DNA of 64,000 nucleotides from CAVSWT01 sp963777515 (GCA_963777515.1 CAVZQU010000004.1:310001-374000); one strand, 5' to 3'; counted from the stretch's first letter, positions 1 to 10,093 are shown. Program-made: numbers and translations. The notes: a model not told the origin generated them from the letters alone.

Positions 1-50
1 ATGCTTACCGGAGAATTGTAGCAAACTAAAATTTTTGAGTTTGTCTTCAT
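1..50 (-). CDS. Partial N-terminus of a second ATP-grasp / D-Ala-D-Ala ligase-like gene
   Basis: Only the first 16 codons lie in the window, reading MKTNSKILVCYNSPVS. The ATG at 50-48 overlaps the TGA of the gene upstream by four bases (ATGA), the usual sign of translational coupling. A beta-strand-like KILVCYN start resembles the N-terminal fold of D-Ala-D-Ala ligase-type ATP-grasp proteins, and tandem ligase-like pairs occur in this group. The product assignment is inference from the start and the neighbour; the existence of the gene is well supported by the overlap. Confidence 0.5.
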   Translation of the reverse strand, partial: MKTNSKILVCYNSPVS

Positions 51-1108
51 AATAATTTGTGTCTTTTAGCCGCTGCTAAAAGAACTGTATTTATCATATC
101 ATTATAGTTTAAACCTGCAGTACGTGCAGCTTTGGGAAAACAAGAATTTTCTTCCGGGTTAGGAAGAATACCAGGTAACGGGTTCACTTCAATTATATTA
201 GGCTCTTCATTGGTATCCAATCGAACGTCAATCCTGCTCCAATCTTTACAGCGAAGAACATTATAAGCTCTTAAAACCGTTTCTTTTATTTTTGATTCAA
301 GGATCGAATCAATTTTTGCCGGGCAGGTAAAAACATCCAGTGGATTTTCTTTTGTATCTAAAATCCATTTTGCTTCGTAAGAGTAAATCGGGATAAAATC
401 ATCAGGGAAATCTTTATAGTTTATCTCAACAATTGGAAGCACCTGAGCTTCATTCCCATTTCCGATAACTGCGGCAGTAAATTCTTTTCCCGGCAAGAAC
501 TCTTCTATTAAAGCTGGCTGATTGTATTCGTTTAATATTCTCTCCACTTCGCTTGTAAGTTCTTTAACATCTTTAACAAATGAAGAGGAGAAAATCCCTT
601 TGCTTGAACCTTCCGAAACAGGTTTTACAATCAACGGGAATTTTAAATCCAAATTTGAAGTTTGGTTTAAACTATCTGCAATAAAAAATTTTGCGTTCGG
701 AACTTTATGATAAGATAAAATTTCTTTAGTTCGTGCTTTATCAAGACAAATAGCCAACGTTAGAGGATCAGATCCGGTATAAGGTATTTGAAGCATATCT
801 AAGATAGCAGGTATTTGTGCTTCACGGCTTACTCCGTTATAACCTTCAGCTATGTTAAAAACAATATCCGGTTTTAGTTCTAATAATTTTTGATAAGCTG
901 AATGATCTGCTTCAACTAAAGTTACATCGTGAAAACATTCAATTGCTTCTTTAACAGCATTAATAGTATTCCATGTATCCCATTCGGCATACGTGTCAAC
1001 CTGTGTTTGTGATTGTCCTTTGGGATTGTTTTGGAAAGAGGGTACTTCTTCAGGGAAAGTTTCACTTTCAGGTTTTACATTAAAGGTTAATGCAACGTTC
1101 AGTCTTAT
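47..1108 (-). CDS. D-alanine--D-alanine ligase-like ATP-grasp protein
   Basis: Probable cytoplasmic ATP-grasp ligase of the Ddl family, joining D-alanine residues for peptidoglycan or making a similar dipeptide. Visible family features are the FPLIVKPVSEGSSKG nucleotide-binding loop, an IEEFLPGKEFTAAVIG strand, and the C-terminal metal-binding stretch RIDVRLD...PNIIEVNPLPG. The first ATG in frame is at 796, but the reading frame stays open to 1138 and encodes a convincing Ddl N-terminus (RLNVALTFNVKPE, then KPDIVFNIAEGYNGVSREAQ), so the true protein is about 355 residues. No ATG, GTG or TTG lies in that extension: the likely start is ATA at 1108-1106, or ATT at 1132-1130 six bases after AAGGA. 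This may be a base error or a rare start. It is followed by a four-base overlap with the next ligase-like gene. Confidence 0.8.
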   Translation of the reverse strand: MRLNVALTFNVKPESETFPEEVPSFQNNPKGQSQTQVDTYAEWDTWNTINAVKEAIECFHDVTLVEADHSAYQKLLELKPDIVFNIAEGYNGVSREAQIPAILDMLQIPYTGSDPLTLAICLDKARTKEILSYHKVPNAKFFIADSLNQTSNLDLKFPLIVKPVSEGSSKGIFSSSFVKDVKELTSEVERILNEYNQPALIEEFLPGKEFTAAVIGNGNEAQVLPIVEINYKDFPDDFIPIYSYEAKWILDTKENPLDVFTCPAKIDSILESKIKETVLRAYNVLRCKDWSRIDVRLDTNEEPNIIEVNPLPGILPNPEENSCFPKAARTAGLNYNDMINTVLLAAAKRHKLL

Positions 1109-1377
1109 ACTAAAGAAAGAAGATAAAATAATTTTTCCTTAAAAAAATTTTTTACAAATATAATGATTATAATTTCTAAGTCAACAACTTTTAAAGATCA
1201 AACAAAAAAATATTTTTAAAACTTTTTTTAATTATTAATAAAAAATAATTCTTTATAACAACAAATTTTTTTTGCACACGAAATTAATATTAAAAAAAAT
1301 TATAAATCAACTTTATTGAAAGAATATTTTTTGTTTAAAACTTTTAAATCACAAAATATTCTTCACAAAAAATATTT

Positions 1378-3576
1378 TTAAGCAATGTTGGCGAACTTTA
1401 AATTGTCTTTGTAATGCTCGGTAAGATTTTTTCTTATAACAAAATTGCTTTGATTGGTTAGATGAGGATCATCATGAATGATTTTAAAAGCTGTTTTCTT
1501 TGCATCAACTATAATATCATTATCTTTAACAACATCAGCATATTTAAGTTCGGGAAAGCCGCTCTGCTTAGTGCCGAAAATATCCCCGGGACCGCGTAAC
1601 TTTAAATCAACTTCAGCCACTTTGAAACCGTCGGTATGTTTTACCATCGTCTGCATACGTATCAAAGCTTTATTCTTGTATATTTGAGCCGGCGACAAAT
1701 ATTCAAAATCAAAGTTTAGTCTATTGTTTATCGTGGCAAACTCATCTTTTGTTACGAGAATGCAGTAAGCCTGCTTATCGCTTCGTCCAACTCTTCCTCT
1801 TAATTGATGAAGCTGTGACAAGCCGAACCTTTCAGCGTTATTGATTAAAATTATATTCGCATCAGGTATATCAATACCAACTTCAATTACCGTGGTAGAT
1901 ATTAAAACATCAAATTCTTTTTTTAGAAATTGAAACATTACAGCTTCTTTTTCCTGCCAGGACATTCTGCCGTGAATTAAACCAACCCTAACATCCTTTA
2001 AATAAGTTTTTGATAAATCTTCATAATAGGTTTGCGCTGCTTTTAACTCCAGCTTTTCTGATTCTTCGACGAGCGGATAAACAATGAATGTTTGATATCC
2101 TTCTTTAGATTTATCTATTATAAATTTATAAATGTCAGGCAGTTTTGTTTCACCGCGTAATAAAGTTTTAATTGGTTTTCTATTTAAAGGCATTTCATCA
2201 ATTACAGAAACATCAAGGTCGCCGTAAATTGTTAGCGAAAGAGTCCGCGGGATAGGAGTAGCGCTCATCACGATTACATCAGGAGTAATACCCTTGCCTA
2301 AAAGTTTTGCTCTTTGTGCAACACCAAACCTGTGCTGTTCATCAACTATAACTAAACCGAGATTTTTGAATTTCACTTTCTCTTCAAACAGAGCATGTGT
2401 TCCAATAACAATATCTGCTTCATGAAGTTCAATATTTTCTAAGTTTATTTCTTTAACTGATTTTTTTTGTCCGCCTATAAGCAAACTAACTTTTATTTTT
2501 TCCCCAGAAATATTTTTTATTAGCTTAGAAATATTTTTTGCATGCTGATCAGCTAAAATTTCAGTTGGAGCCATTAAAACAGCTTGATATCCGTTATCAA
2601 CTGCAATCAGCATTGCAATAAGAGCAACTATTGTTTTTCCGCTTCCCACATCTCCTTGCAGCAATCTGTTCATTGGATATGGTGATTCCATATCAATTCT
2701 TATTTCATGAAGAACTTTTAATTGGGCTTTTGTTAATTCGAACGGAAGCGTTTCTAAAAAATCATTTAATAAAGATGGCTTTAATTTAAATGTAATGCCT
2801 TGTTGCTTTGTTTTATAATTTTGTTTTCTTAAGGCAACTAAGATTTCAAGATAAAATAATTCTTCAAATTTAAATCTATATTTAGCTGAATGAAAAGTTT
2901 TATGATCTTCAGGGAAATGAAAATTTCTTACTGCCTCAATTATGTTTAATAGTTTCTTCTCTTTTAAAATAAAGTCAGGCAAAGTTTCTTCAAGACAATC
3001 AGCGTATTGTTCAACTGCAATGTTAATTATTCTTCTTAAGCTAAGGTCGCCGATATTTTTTTCTTTTAGTTCTTTTGGAATTCTATAAAAAGGAATGATC
3101 TTCCCGGTATTCAGATAGCTTTGTGATTCATCTTCAGTAATTCTATCAAAATCCGGGTGAGTAAATTGTAGATTACTATATTTTGAAAGCTGGGGTTTAC
3201 CTGAAATTGCAAAAATATTTCCTTCGTTAAAGACAGTATAAAAATATTTTATGGCATGAAACCAAATACATTCAAAGAAACCTGTTTTATCTTTGAATTG
3301 AACTTTGAATAATTCTTTTCTTCCATAACGAATTTTTTCTTTGTCGTAAACTTTGGCAACTATTGTTATTTCACCTTCATATCCATTCATTATATAACCG
3401 TAAGCTTTAGCCGCTGTTAATGTAGTTGTTCTGTCTAAATGTCTTGAAGGAAAATAGAAAAGTAAATCTCGAATGGTTTCAATCCCAACTTTCTTAAACG
3501 ACAGCGCACGCTTTGGGCCGACGGACTTTAAGAATTGGACAGAAGTATTTATATTTTTATCATTAGAAGATTTCAT
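1378..3576 (-). CDS. recG: ATP-dependent DNA helicase RecG
   Basis: Branch-migrating superfamily 2 helicase that remodels stalled forks and recombination intermediates in the cytoplasm. The 732-residue product has the expected order: an N-terminal wedge/OB domain (about 1-260), Walker A GDVGSGKT near residue 308, the DEQHRFG box near 410, MSATPIPRTL just after, and the motif VI region QLRGRVGRSD near 592. It ends with the usual GPGDIFGTKQSG segment. Length is slightly over the E. coli protein, normal for this group. It is divergent from the GNAT gene and followed by a 240-base AT-rich spacer before the ligase-like gene. Confidence 0.97.
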   Translation of the reverse strand: MKSSNDKNINTSVQFLKSVGPKRALSFKKVGIETIRDLLFYFPSRHLDRTTTLTAAKAYGYIMNGYEGEITIVAKVYDKEKIRYGRKELFKVQFKDKTGFFECIWFHAIKYFYTVFNEGNIFAISGKPQLSKYSNLQFTHPDFDRITEDESQSYLNTGKIIPFYRIPKELKEKNIGDLSLRRIINIAVEQYADCLEETLPDFILKEKKLLNIIEAVRNFHFPEDHKTFHSAKYRFKFEELFYLEILVALRKQNYKTKQQGITFKLKPSLLNDFLETLPFELTKAQLKVLHEIRIDMESPYPMNRLLQGDVGSGKTIVALIAMLIAVDNGYQAVLMAPTEILADQHAKNISKLIKNISGEKIKVSLLIGGQKKSVKEINLENIELHEADIVIGTHALFEEKVKFKNLGLVIVDEQHRFGVAQRAKLLGKGITPDVIVMSATPIPRTLSLTIYGDLDVSVIDEMPLNRKPIKTLLRGETKLPDIYKFIIDKSKEGYQTFIVYPLVEESEKLELKAAQTYYEDLSKTYLKDVRVGLIHGRMSWQEKEAVMFQFLKKEFDVLISTTVIEVGIDIPDANIILINNAERFGLSQLHQLRGRVGRSDKQAYCILVTKDEFATINNRLNFDFEYLSPAQIYKNKALIRMQTMVKHTDGFKVAEVDLKLRGPGDIFGTKQSGFPELKYADVVKDNDIIVDAKKTAFKIIHDDPHLTNQSNFVIRKNLTEHYKDNLKFANIA

Positions 3577-3671
3577 CGACTGTTAAATTAATTCAACTGC
3601 TTTGCTTTTACAACTATTTTAACCTCAACCATTTTTAAAAATCTTATTATCTTTGAAGAAAGAAATTTAAA

Positions 3672-4205
3672 ATGTTTGAGCTAAATACAAATAGATTAAA
3701 AATAATTCCTTTAAATATTCAGCAGCTTGAATTACTTAAAGAAGATACAGAGGCTTTTGAAAAGAGCATAGGTTTAATTTTAAGTGAGAATGAGAAGTTT
3801 GATGAGAAAACCGAAAAAGATATAAGTAACGCATGGAAATTTTGGATAGAGGGAGTTAAAAAAAATCCTTTCAACTATATATGGTTTACTCGGTGGGAAA
3901 TAATTTTAAAAAGCGAAAATAAAATTATCGGCTCGTGTGGATTTAAGGGTTTCCCAAATATTAATGGCGAAGTTGAAATAGGTTATATGATAAAGCCTAG
4001 TTACCAAAATAAAGGTTACATGACGGAAGCACTGAAAGAGATGGTTCGGTTTTCATTTATGCATCAAAGAGTAAAACATGTTTTAGCTGAAACCCCGCAG
4101 GATAATTTCCCATCTCATAAAGTATTAATTAAAAATGATTTTTTAATCTATAAAGAAAAAGAAAACAACTTTTGGTGGAAAGTCAGTAAATTTAATAAAA
4201 ATTAG
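3672..4205 (+). CDS. GNAT family N-acetyltransferase (RimJ/RimL-like)
   Basis: Predicted cytoplasmic acetyl-CoA-dependent acetyltransferase of 177 residues. The N-terminal ELNTNRLKIIPL strand is typical of the RimJ/RimL/Acetyltransf_3 branch, which modifies protein N-termini or small amines. The acetyl-CoA loop is YQNKGYMTEAL near residues 111-121, preceded by the GEVEIGYMIKPSYQ strand. The substrate cannot be read from sequence. It stands alone, divergent from recG. Confidence 0.85.
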   Translation: MFELNTNRLKIIPLNIQQLELLKEDTEAFEKSIGLILSENEKFDEKTEKDISNAWKFWIEGVKKNPFNYIWFTRWEIILKSENKIIGSCGFKGFPNINGEVEIGYMIKPSYQNKGYMTEALKEMVRFSFMHQRVKHVLAETPQDNFPSHKVLIKNDFLIYKEKENNFWWKVSKFNKN

Positions 4206-4390
4206 TTGACGAGTATTTTTATTCTTTATCTAATTATCTTCAAAATAATTGCTGCAATTGTATTGGCCGCATAAAGTTAACTTTAACCAATAAATTATAA
4301 AACGTATTCGCTGTCAAAAAGTCACTTGATAATATTTTATATATTATAGCAAAATTCAGTTTTGATGGAAGATTGGAGAGAATTATTTTT

Positions 4391-6076
4391 ATGCGCAGGC
4401 AGACCATTTTACTTTTCGATACAATAGTGCTAGGAATTATCGGAGCACTTGGCGCAGAATTGTTTCGCTTGCTGCTTGATGGATGCCAGTATATCTTTTT
4501 AAATTTAATAGCAGACTATACTCCCCCCATGCTTGCTGATGAAGGTGGAAATTTGCAACAAGTAATTGGAAATCATTGGTTATGGTTCATTCCATTAGTA
4601 CTGGTTATTGGAGGACTGATATCAGGCTTTCTTGTTTACAGCTTTGCACCTGAAGCAGAAGGTCATGGAACTGATACTGCTGTTAAAGCTTTTCATAGAC
4701 AGGCAGGGACAATAAGAAAACGTGTTACGCCAATTAAAATAATAGCATCTGCCATTACAATTGGCTCCGGAGGTTCTGCCGGCCGTGAAGGCCCAACAGC
4801 ATTATTTAGTGCAGGTTTTGGTTCTATATATGCTTCGGTATTTAAAAGGTCAGAAAAAGAAAAACGGCTTTTGGTTTTAATTGGAATGGCTGCAGGGCTT
4901 TCTGCGATTTTCCGTTCACCAATTGGTACAGCAATATTTGCAATTGAAGTTTTGTACAGCAATATGGAATTTGAAGGACAAGCGCTTCTTTATACAATGC
5001 TTGGTTCTATCATTGCTTATGCATTTAATGGAATGTTTGTCGGATGGAAACCATTATTTAATGTTCCAGCTTCTTTACCGATTAACAATATAACTGGATA
5101 TGGCTGGTATATTATTTTAGGTTTTTTAAGCGGGATTATAGGATTAATACTTCCTAATGTTTTTTATTACACACGCGATTATTTTAATAAGATAAAAATC
5201 CCTCCTCATTTTAAACCTGCAATTGGAGCACTTGGAGTTGGTATAATTGCTTTGGCTTATCCCCAAGTATTAGGAGGAGGGTATGGCTGGATACAAAAAG
5301 CCATTAACGGCAACTTAGCTTCTTCTTTGCTTATAATACTTGTTTTTGGAAAGATGGTTGCTTTTGCTCTTACAGTTTCTTCCGGAGGTTCAGGCGGTGT
5401 GTTTGCACCAACATTATTTATTGGGGCAATGCTTGGCGGATTTATTGCACATATCTTTCATCAACCTCCTGCTGCTTTTGCAGTTGTTGGGATGGCGGCT
5501 GTGTTTGGAAGTGCGGCGCGGGTTCCAATTGCAACTTTATTGATGGTAACAGAAATGACAGGCGGCTATGATTTGCTGGTGCCCGCTGCTTTTGCAGTCA
5601 TGCTTGGATTCTATCTTCAAAATTTACTTGCGGTAAAATTGAATGTTAAATATATAAGTCTATATGAAGCACAAGTAAAGAGAAAATCGGATTCACCAGC
5701 ACATAGAATGGATATGATTAAAACCGCAATTACAATGCTGAAAGAAAAAAATAATTTTGATAACGAGTTCATAAGTAATTTAGATATCGGTTCATTGCTT
5801 GAATTAAAAATACCATTTGGTGTTTCGGAAAAGGAAGCTTTATTCATTGCCACGCTTCATCCTAAAAGTTTCTGTACAGGAACAAAGGTAAAAGACAGAT
5901 GTCTTAATCCAAAAGAATCTCAATGGGAAATTGTTTCTATTTTTAGGAATGAAGAGATGGTCTATCCTCATCCGGATACAGTATTGGAAGCAGATGATGA
6001 TATATTGATTCTTGCAAATAAAGATGATGTAGAGGATATCAGGGAAAATTTAGAAAGCAAAAAGGAAAAAAGTTAA
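4391..6076 (+). CDS. ClC-family chloride channel / H+ antiporter with C-terminal RCK_C-like domain
   Basis: Inner-membrane ClC protein moving chloride, possibly coupled to protons. The selectivity motif GSGGSAGREGP lies near residues 124-134 and the second GGSGGVFAPTLFIG near 331, with about ten hydrophobic segments through residue 425. A cytosolic tail of roughly 130 residues follows, ending in a TrkA-C/RCK_C-like strand set (VLEADDDILILANKDD). Two starts are possible: TTG at 4373 or ATG at 4391. I chose ATG because GGAGAG at 4375-4380 sits ten bases upstream and would lie inside the longer version. A single-gene unit before dgt. Confidence 0.92.
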   Translation: MRRQTILLFDTIVLGIIGALGAELFRLLLDGCQYIFLNLIADYTPPMLADEGGNLQQVIGNHWLWFIPLVLVIGGLISGFLVYSFAPEAEGHGTDTAVKAFHRQAGTIRKRVTPIKIIASAITIGSGGSAGREGPTALFSAGFGSIYASVFKRSEKEKRLLVLIGMAAGLSAIFRSPIGTAIFAIEVLYSNMEFEGQALLYTMLGSIIAYAFNGMFVGWKPLFNVPASLPINNITGYGWYIILGFLSGIIGLILPNVFYYTRDYFNKIKIPPHFKPAIGALGVGIIALAYPQVLGGGYGWIQKAINGNLASSLLIILVFGKMVAFALTVSSGGSGGVFAPTLFIGAMLGGFIAHIFHQPPAAFAVVGMAAVFGSAARVPIATLLMVTEMTGGYDLLVPAAFAVMLGFYLQNLLAVKLNVKYISLYEAQVKRKSDSPAHRMDMIKTAITMLKEKNNFDNEFISNLDIGSLLELKIPFGVSEKEALFIATLHPKSFCTGTKVKDRCLNPKESQWEIVSIFRNEEMVYPHPDTVLEADDDILILANKDDVEDIRENLESKKEKS

Positions 6077-6215
6077 AGACAATATTATAAAGTGAGTTAA
6101 AGATTAATAAATTAATTAGTCTGTAATACTTTAAGGCGAAAGAAAATTATTTACAGTAGAGAAAAAAACGTAAAATTTATTAGTAAATTGTAAATAAAAA
6201 TATTGGAGATAAATA

Positions 6216-7592
6216 TTGGATTGGACGCAACTTCTATCTAGACGCTTATTAGGTGAGCCAAAAAATAAAATTTCTGATGAACAAGAAGGGAGAAGTCAAT
6301 TCCAGCGTGATTTTGATAGAATAGTTTTTTCATCGGCATTTAGGAGGCTGCAAGATAAAACTCAAGTTTTCCCGCTGCCTGAAAGTGATTTCGTTCATAC
6401 AAGATTAACTCACAGCCTAGAAGTATCTTGCGTCGGAAGGTCTCTAGGTAATATTGTTGGAGCAGAAATTATTAAAAGAAAACCAAAGTTAAAAAAGAAT
6501 TATTCTGCTTTTCATTTTGGGGAAATCGTGTCAGCAGCTTGTCTTGCTCATGATATTGGCAATCCGCCATTTGGACATTCAGGAGAAGATGCAATTTCAG
6601 AATATTTTAAAAATGGAAATGGGAAAATCTTCGAATCTAAAATTAATGATTATAAAAGGTGGAATGATTTAATCAGGTTTGAAGGAAATGCTCAGGGCTT
6701 TAGAATTATTACAAAACTGCAAAACCCCAAAATTACAGGTGGACTGAGATTAACTAACGCCACACTTGCTGCATTTACAAAATATCCAAAAGAATCTTTA
6801 ATTGATGAAGATACGGAAGTAAAGAATAAAAAGAAGAAATTGTATAGAAAGTTTGGGTTCTTTCAATCTGAAAAAAATATCTTTAAGGATGTTGCTGAAG
6901 AAACAGGACTAATTAAAAATGGCGATAAAAATAATTTGTATTGGTGCAGGCATCCGCTTGCTTATCTGGTTGAAGCTGCAGATGATATTTGCTATCGTAT
7001 AATGGACCTTGAAGACGGATTTAGGCTTGGCTTGTTAACATTTAAGGAAACAGAAAATCTTTTAAAATCACTTCTCACTAAAACAAAATTAAATGCTTAC
7101 GAATATAGAGATGAAAACGATAAAATCGGTTACCTTCGGGCAAAAGTAATTAACCATATTGTCAATGAGACTGCAAAAGCGTTTTTAGATAATGAAGAAA
7201 ATATTTTATCCGGTAAATTGGAAAGTGATTTAATATCTATTATTAATAAACAAAAAGAGCTTGATGAGATTAAAAAAATCTCAGTTGAAAAAATATATTC
7301 TTATAAAAGCGTAGTAGAAAGAGAAGCTGCGGGCTATGAAGTAATTGGCGGACTCCTTGATATTTTTATTACTGCAGTTAATGAAGCTTCAAATGAGAAT
7401 AAAGATAAGCTTACACCTAAGAATAAAACAATATTAAAGCTGCTTCCGGGCAAAGTATTATCCGATGCCCCATCACATTTGGATTTATACTTACGCCTTT
7501 TAAAAATTACGGACTACATATCAGGTATGACTGATTCTTATGCAGTTTCATTATATAGAAAGATAAAGGGGATTAGTTTGCCGAATAGGTAG
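6216..7592 (+). CDS. dgt: Deoxyguanosinetriphosphate triphosphohydrolase (dGTPase)
   Basis: HD-domain enzyme that cleaves dGTP (or other dNTPs) to the nucleoside and triphosphate, acting on the nucleotide pool. The metal site is complete: HTRLTHSLEV near residues 60-69 and the paired HD in CLAHDIGNPPFGHSGED near 109, with the later VEAADDICYRIMDLEDG. At 458 residues it matches the dGTPase type 1/2 family. The start is TTG at 6216, supported by GGAG at 6205-6208 seven bases upstream; no better ATG precedes FQRDFDRI. It converges on gpsA with a spacer of only seven bases. Confidence 0.94.
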   Translation: MDWTQLLSRRLLGEPKNKISDEQEGRSQFQRDFDRIVFSSAFRRLQDKTQVFPLPESDFVHTRLTHSLEVSCVGRSLGNIVGAEIIKRKPKLKKNYSAFHFGEIVSAACLAHDIGNPPFGHSGEDAISEYFKNGNGKIFESKINDYKRWNDLIRFEGNAQGFRIITKLQNPKITGGLRLTNATLAAFTKYPKESLIDEDTEVKNKKKKLYRKFGFFQSEKNIFKDVAEETGLIKNGDKNNLYWCRHPLAYLVEAADDICYRIMDLEDGFRLGLLTFKETENLLKSLLTKTKLNAYEYRDENDKIGYLRAKVINHIVNETAKAFLDNEENILSGKLESDLISIINKQKELDEIKKISVEKIYSYKSVVEREAAGYEVIGGLLDIFITAVNEASNENKDKLTPKNKTILKLLPGKVLSDAPSHLDLYLRLLKITDYISGMTDSYAVSLYRKIKGISLPNR

Positions 7593-7599
7593 AGTATTT

Positions 7600-8595
7600 T
7601 TATTCCATCTTCATATCTCGGGTCATCAGGTCAGTAGTAGCTTTTACGGGGTCTTTGCCTTCAAATAATATTTTATAGACCTCAGAAGTAATAGGTGTTT
7701 CAACTTTATGTTTTTTAGCAAGCTGTGAAGCTGAGCGTGAAGTTTCAACACCTTCTGCAACCATCTCCATTGATTTTAATACTTGCTTTAAAGTTTTTCC
7801 TTTTCCAATTTCTTCACCAACATATCTATTTCTGCTGTGGCGGCTCATGCAGGTTACTATTAAATCACCCATTCCCGATAATCCGGAAAAAGTGTCTGCT
7901 TCTGCACCGAGCGCTTGTCCAAGCCTGGAAATTTCTGCAATCCCGCGTGTCATGATTGCTGCTTTTGTATTGTCTCCGAATTTAGCTCCGTCAATTATTC
8001 CGGCTCCAACTGCAATAACATTTTTAAAAGCTCCGCCAAGTTCAACACCTAAAATATCCGTTGAGCCGTAAACTCTAAAATAAGAAGTAATAAATGAAGC
8101 TTGAATTGTTTTTGATGTTTCTTTACTTGTTGATGCTGCAACCACGGCAGTTGGAATTCTTCTGCTTACTTCTTCTGCATGGCTTGGTCCGGATATTACT
8201 CCAATTTGGTCTTTATCAATTGATTTATATTCGTCTCTTAATATCTGAGACATAGTCATTAAAGAATTAATTTCAATTCCTTTTGCTACACTAACTAAAA
8301 TTGAATTTTTAATATTTGAAAACGCTACATCTTTAATAACACTTCTTAAAAATTGAGAAGGCACAGCCAGAACAATTAAATTCTGATTTATTGTTGCTTC
8401 CTCAAGGTCGTGGGTAACATTAATTTCATTCGGAATTTTGATGCCAGGCAGATAAATTTTGTTGTATCTTGTTTTTCGAATTGTTCGTGCGTAAAGAGAT
8501 TTATATTCCCAGAGAGTAACAGTGTGTCCGTTATAGTGAAGCAGAATAGCTAAGGTTGTGCCCCAGCCGCCTGCGCCTAATACAGATATTTTCAT
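7600..8595 (-). CDS. gpsA: Glycerol-3-phosphate dehydrogenase [NAD(P)+]
   Basis: Reduces dihydroxyacetone phosphate to sn-glycerol 3-phosphate, the first dedicated step of phospholipid synthesis. The Rossmann motif GAGGWGTTLA is at residues 7-16, the SGPSHAEEV segment follows, and the catalytic-lysine region ELGGAFKNVIAVGAG lies near 185; the C-terminus has GLSGMGDLIVTC. The 331-residue length is standard. Three bases separate it from the upstream plsY gene, so the two consecutive pathway steps are almost certainly co-transcribed. Confidence 0.97.
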   Translation of the reverse strand: MKISVLGAGGWGTTLAILLHYNGHTVTLWEYKSLYARTIRKTRYNKIYLPGIKIPNEINVTHDLEEATINQNLIVLAVPSQFLRSVIKDVAFSNIKNSILVSVAKGIEINSLMTMSQILRDEYKSIDKDQIGVISGPSHAEEVSRRIPTAVVAASTSKETSKTIQASFITSYFRVYGSTDILGVELGGAFKNVIAVGAGIIDGAKFGDNTKAAIMTRGIAEISRLGQALGAEADTFSGLSGMGDLIVTCMSRHSRNRYVGEEIGKGKTLKQVLKSMEMVAEGVETSRSASQLAKKHKVETPITSEVYKILFEGKDPVKATTDLMTRDMKME

Positions 8596-8598
8596 TTT

Positions 8599-9276
8599 TT
8601 AAGAGGATTTCTTTTTCGCGAAACTTAATTTGTTTTCGTTACCGTTTAATAATCGAACTACATTTTTTCTGTGGGTGAAAACAACAAGCAATGCAACTGC
8701 AATTACAAATGGCAGAAGCGTGTGATAGCCTTGGATGTCGACATTAAATATATTTTCTCTTACAATCAAAGTAAGAGGAACAGCAATAGCCGCCAAAATA
8801 GACCCTAAAGAAACGTACCGAGAAATTGTTACTGTTAAAACAAAAACTCCTACAGCAATAAGCATATCGGTAGTAATAATCATCAACAGCATTCCCAACG
8901 CAGTTGCAATTCCTTTACCGCCTCTGAAGCCTGCAAATACAGTCCAGATGTGTCCAATCACCGCGGAAATTCCGGCAATTATTTGAACTAAGGTAAAATC
9001 ATCAAAAGGAGTTAAATTTTGGAAAGGCATTGAACCATAATGTAATCGCGCAACAATAACAACAGCGAGAACTCCTTTAAGAGCATCAAGAATTATCACA
9101 AAAACTCCATGTTTCCATCCCAAAACACGCATTACATTTGTACCGCCTGCATTTCCACTGCCGTGTTCTCTTATATCTATTCCTTTTGCAATTTTGCTTA
9201 CAATAATGCTGGTTGGAATAGAACCAATAAGATAGGATAAAACTATTATTGCTGCTAAAAGAAACATACTTTCCAT
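8599..9276 (-). CDS. plsY: Glycerol-3-phosphate acyltransferase PlsY
   Basis: Integral inner-membrane enzyme that transfers an acyl group from acyl phosphate to glycerol 3-phosphate, giving lysophosphatidic acid. The three PlsY loops are visible: GSIPTS, GSGNAGGTNVMR, and GFRGGKGIATALG, set among about six membrane segments in 225 residues. It sits directly upstream of gpsA, which makes its acceptor substrate. Confidence 0.96.
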   Translation of the reverse strand: MESMFLLAAIIVLSYLIGSIPTSIIVSKIAKGIDIREHGSGNAGGTNVMRVLGWKHGVFVIILDALKGVLAVVIVARLHYGSMPFQNLTPFDDFTLVQIIAGISAVIGHIWTVFAGFRGGKGIATALGMLLMIITTDMLIAVGVFVLTVTISRYVSLGSILAAIAVPLTLIVRENIFNVDIQGYHTLLPFVIAVALLVVFTHRKNVVRLLNGNENKLSFAKKKSS

Positions 9277-9418
9277 TTTTTAAATCAACGAGTTATTAAA
9301 CTAAGCATATAACCTGAAATTTGCAATTAAAAAATAATTGCTATCCAGACTCATTACACAGGAAATATACCATAAAATATTATCGTAAGGGTATATCTTT
9401 TATTTAGCAGGTTGAAAA

Positions 9419-10093
9419 TTATTTTGTTAATTTTTTGAAAATCTGTAAATCTTCTTTTGTGGTTATTTTGAAATTTAATGGTGAGCCTTCTACAATATGA
9501 ATTTTCTTCCCTATGTTTCTAATCAAAATTGACTCATCTGTTCCGTAAAATTTACTTTTATAGGCAAAATTCATTGCTTCCATCAAATCAGAATATTTGA
9601 AAATTTGAGGGGTTTGGACGTTAAAGATTTGATTTCTATCAAGATAATCTTTGACTACTTTGTTACCAATAATTAATGTATCCCTTACTTTTAAACAGAC
9701 TAACGAATTTCCTTTGTTTTTTGCTGTTTTTATTGCTTTTGTTAAAATATCTTGAGGTAGTAAAGGTCGGGCTGCATCGTGTACAATAATTAAATCGTTT
9801 TTATTTGCAGAAATTGATTTTAATCCATTGTAAACAGAATCTTGTCTTTCTTTTCCTCCTTCAACAATTCCGGTGAGTTTTTTTAATTTATATTTTTTTT
9901 TGAGATTTTGAATTAGTGAAAAGTAAGAAGGAGAGACTACTGTAATAATTTCATCAACAAATTTATTCTTTTGAAAAACTTCAAGCGTGTATGCTATTAA
10001 TTCTTTACCGTAAAATTTTAGATATTGTTTAGGAGTGGCAACGCCACTCCTAACACCTTTTCCTCCTGCAGGAATAATAGCAAAAGTTTTCAT
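9419..10093 (-). CDS. ispD: 2-C-methyl-D-erythritol 4-phosphate cytidylyltransferase
   Basis: Third step of the non-mevalonate isoprenoid pathway, attaching CMP to methylerythritol 4-phosphate. The nucleotidyltransferase loop PAGGKGVRSG spans residues 8-17, with K-Q-Y-L following, then VEGGKERQDSVYNGL and IVHDAARPLL. At 224 residues it has family length. The ATG overlaps the queA stop by one base (TAATG), so it is translationally coupled to queA. It could instead be a TarI-like ribitol-phosphate cytidylyltransferase, but no teichoic acid context exists in a Gram-negative setting. Confidence 0.93.
   Translation of the reverse strand: MKTFAIIPAGGKGVRSGVATPKQYLKFYGKELIAYTLEVFQKNKFVDEIITVVSPSYFSLIQNLKKKYKLKKLTGIVEGGKERQDSVYNGLKSISANKNDLIIVHDAARPLLPQDILTKAIKTAKNKGNSLVCLKVRDTLIIGNKVVKDYLDRNQIFNVQTPQIFKYSDLMEAMNFAYKSKFYGTDESILIRNIGKKIHIVEGSPLNFKITTKEDLQIFKKLTK

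Noticed and set aside
9277..9418. Possible riboswitch ahead of plsY-gpsA
   Set aside because: No conserved core or stem set could be drawn; the gap is plain AT-rich sequence.
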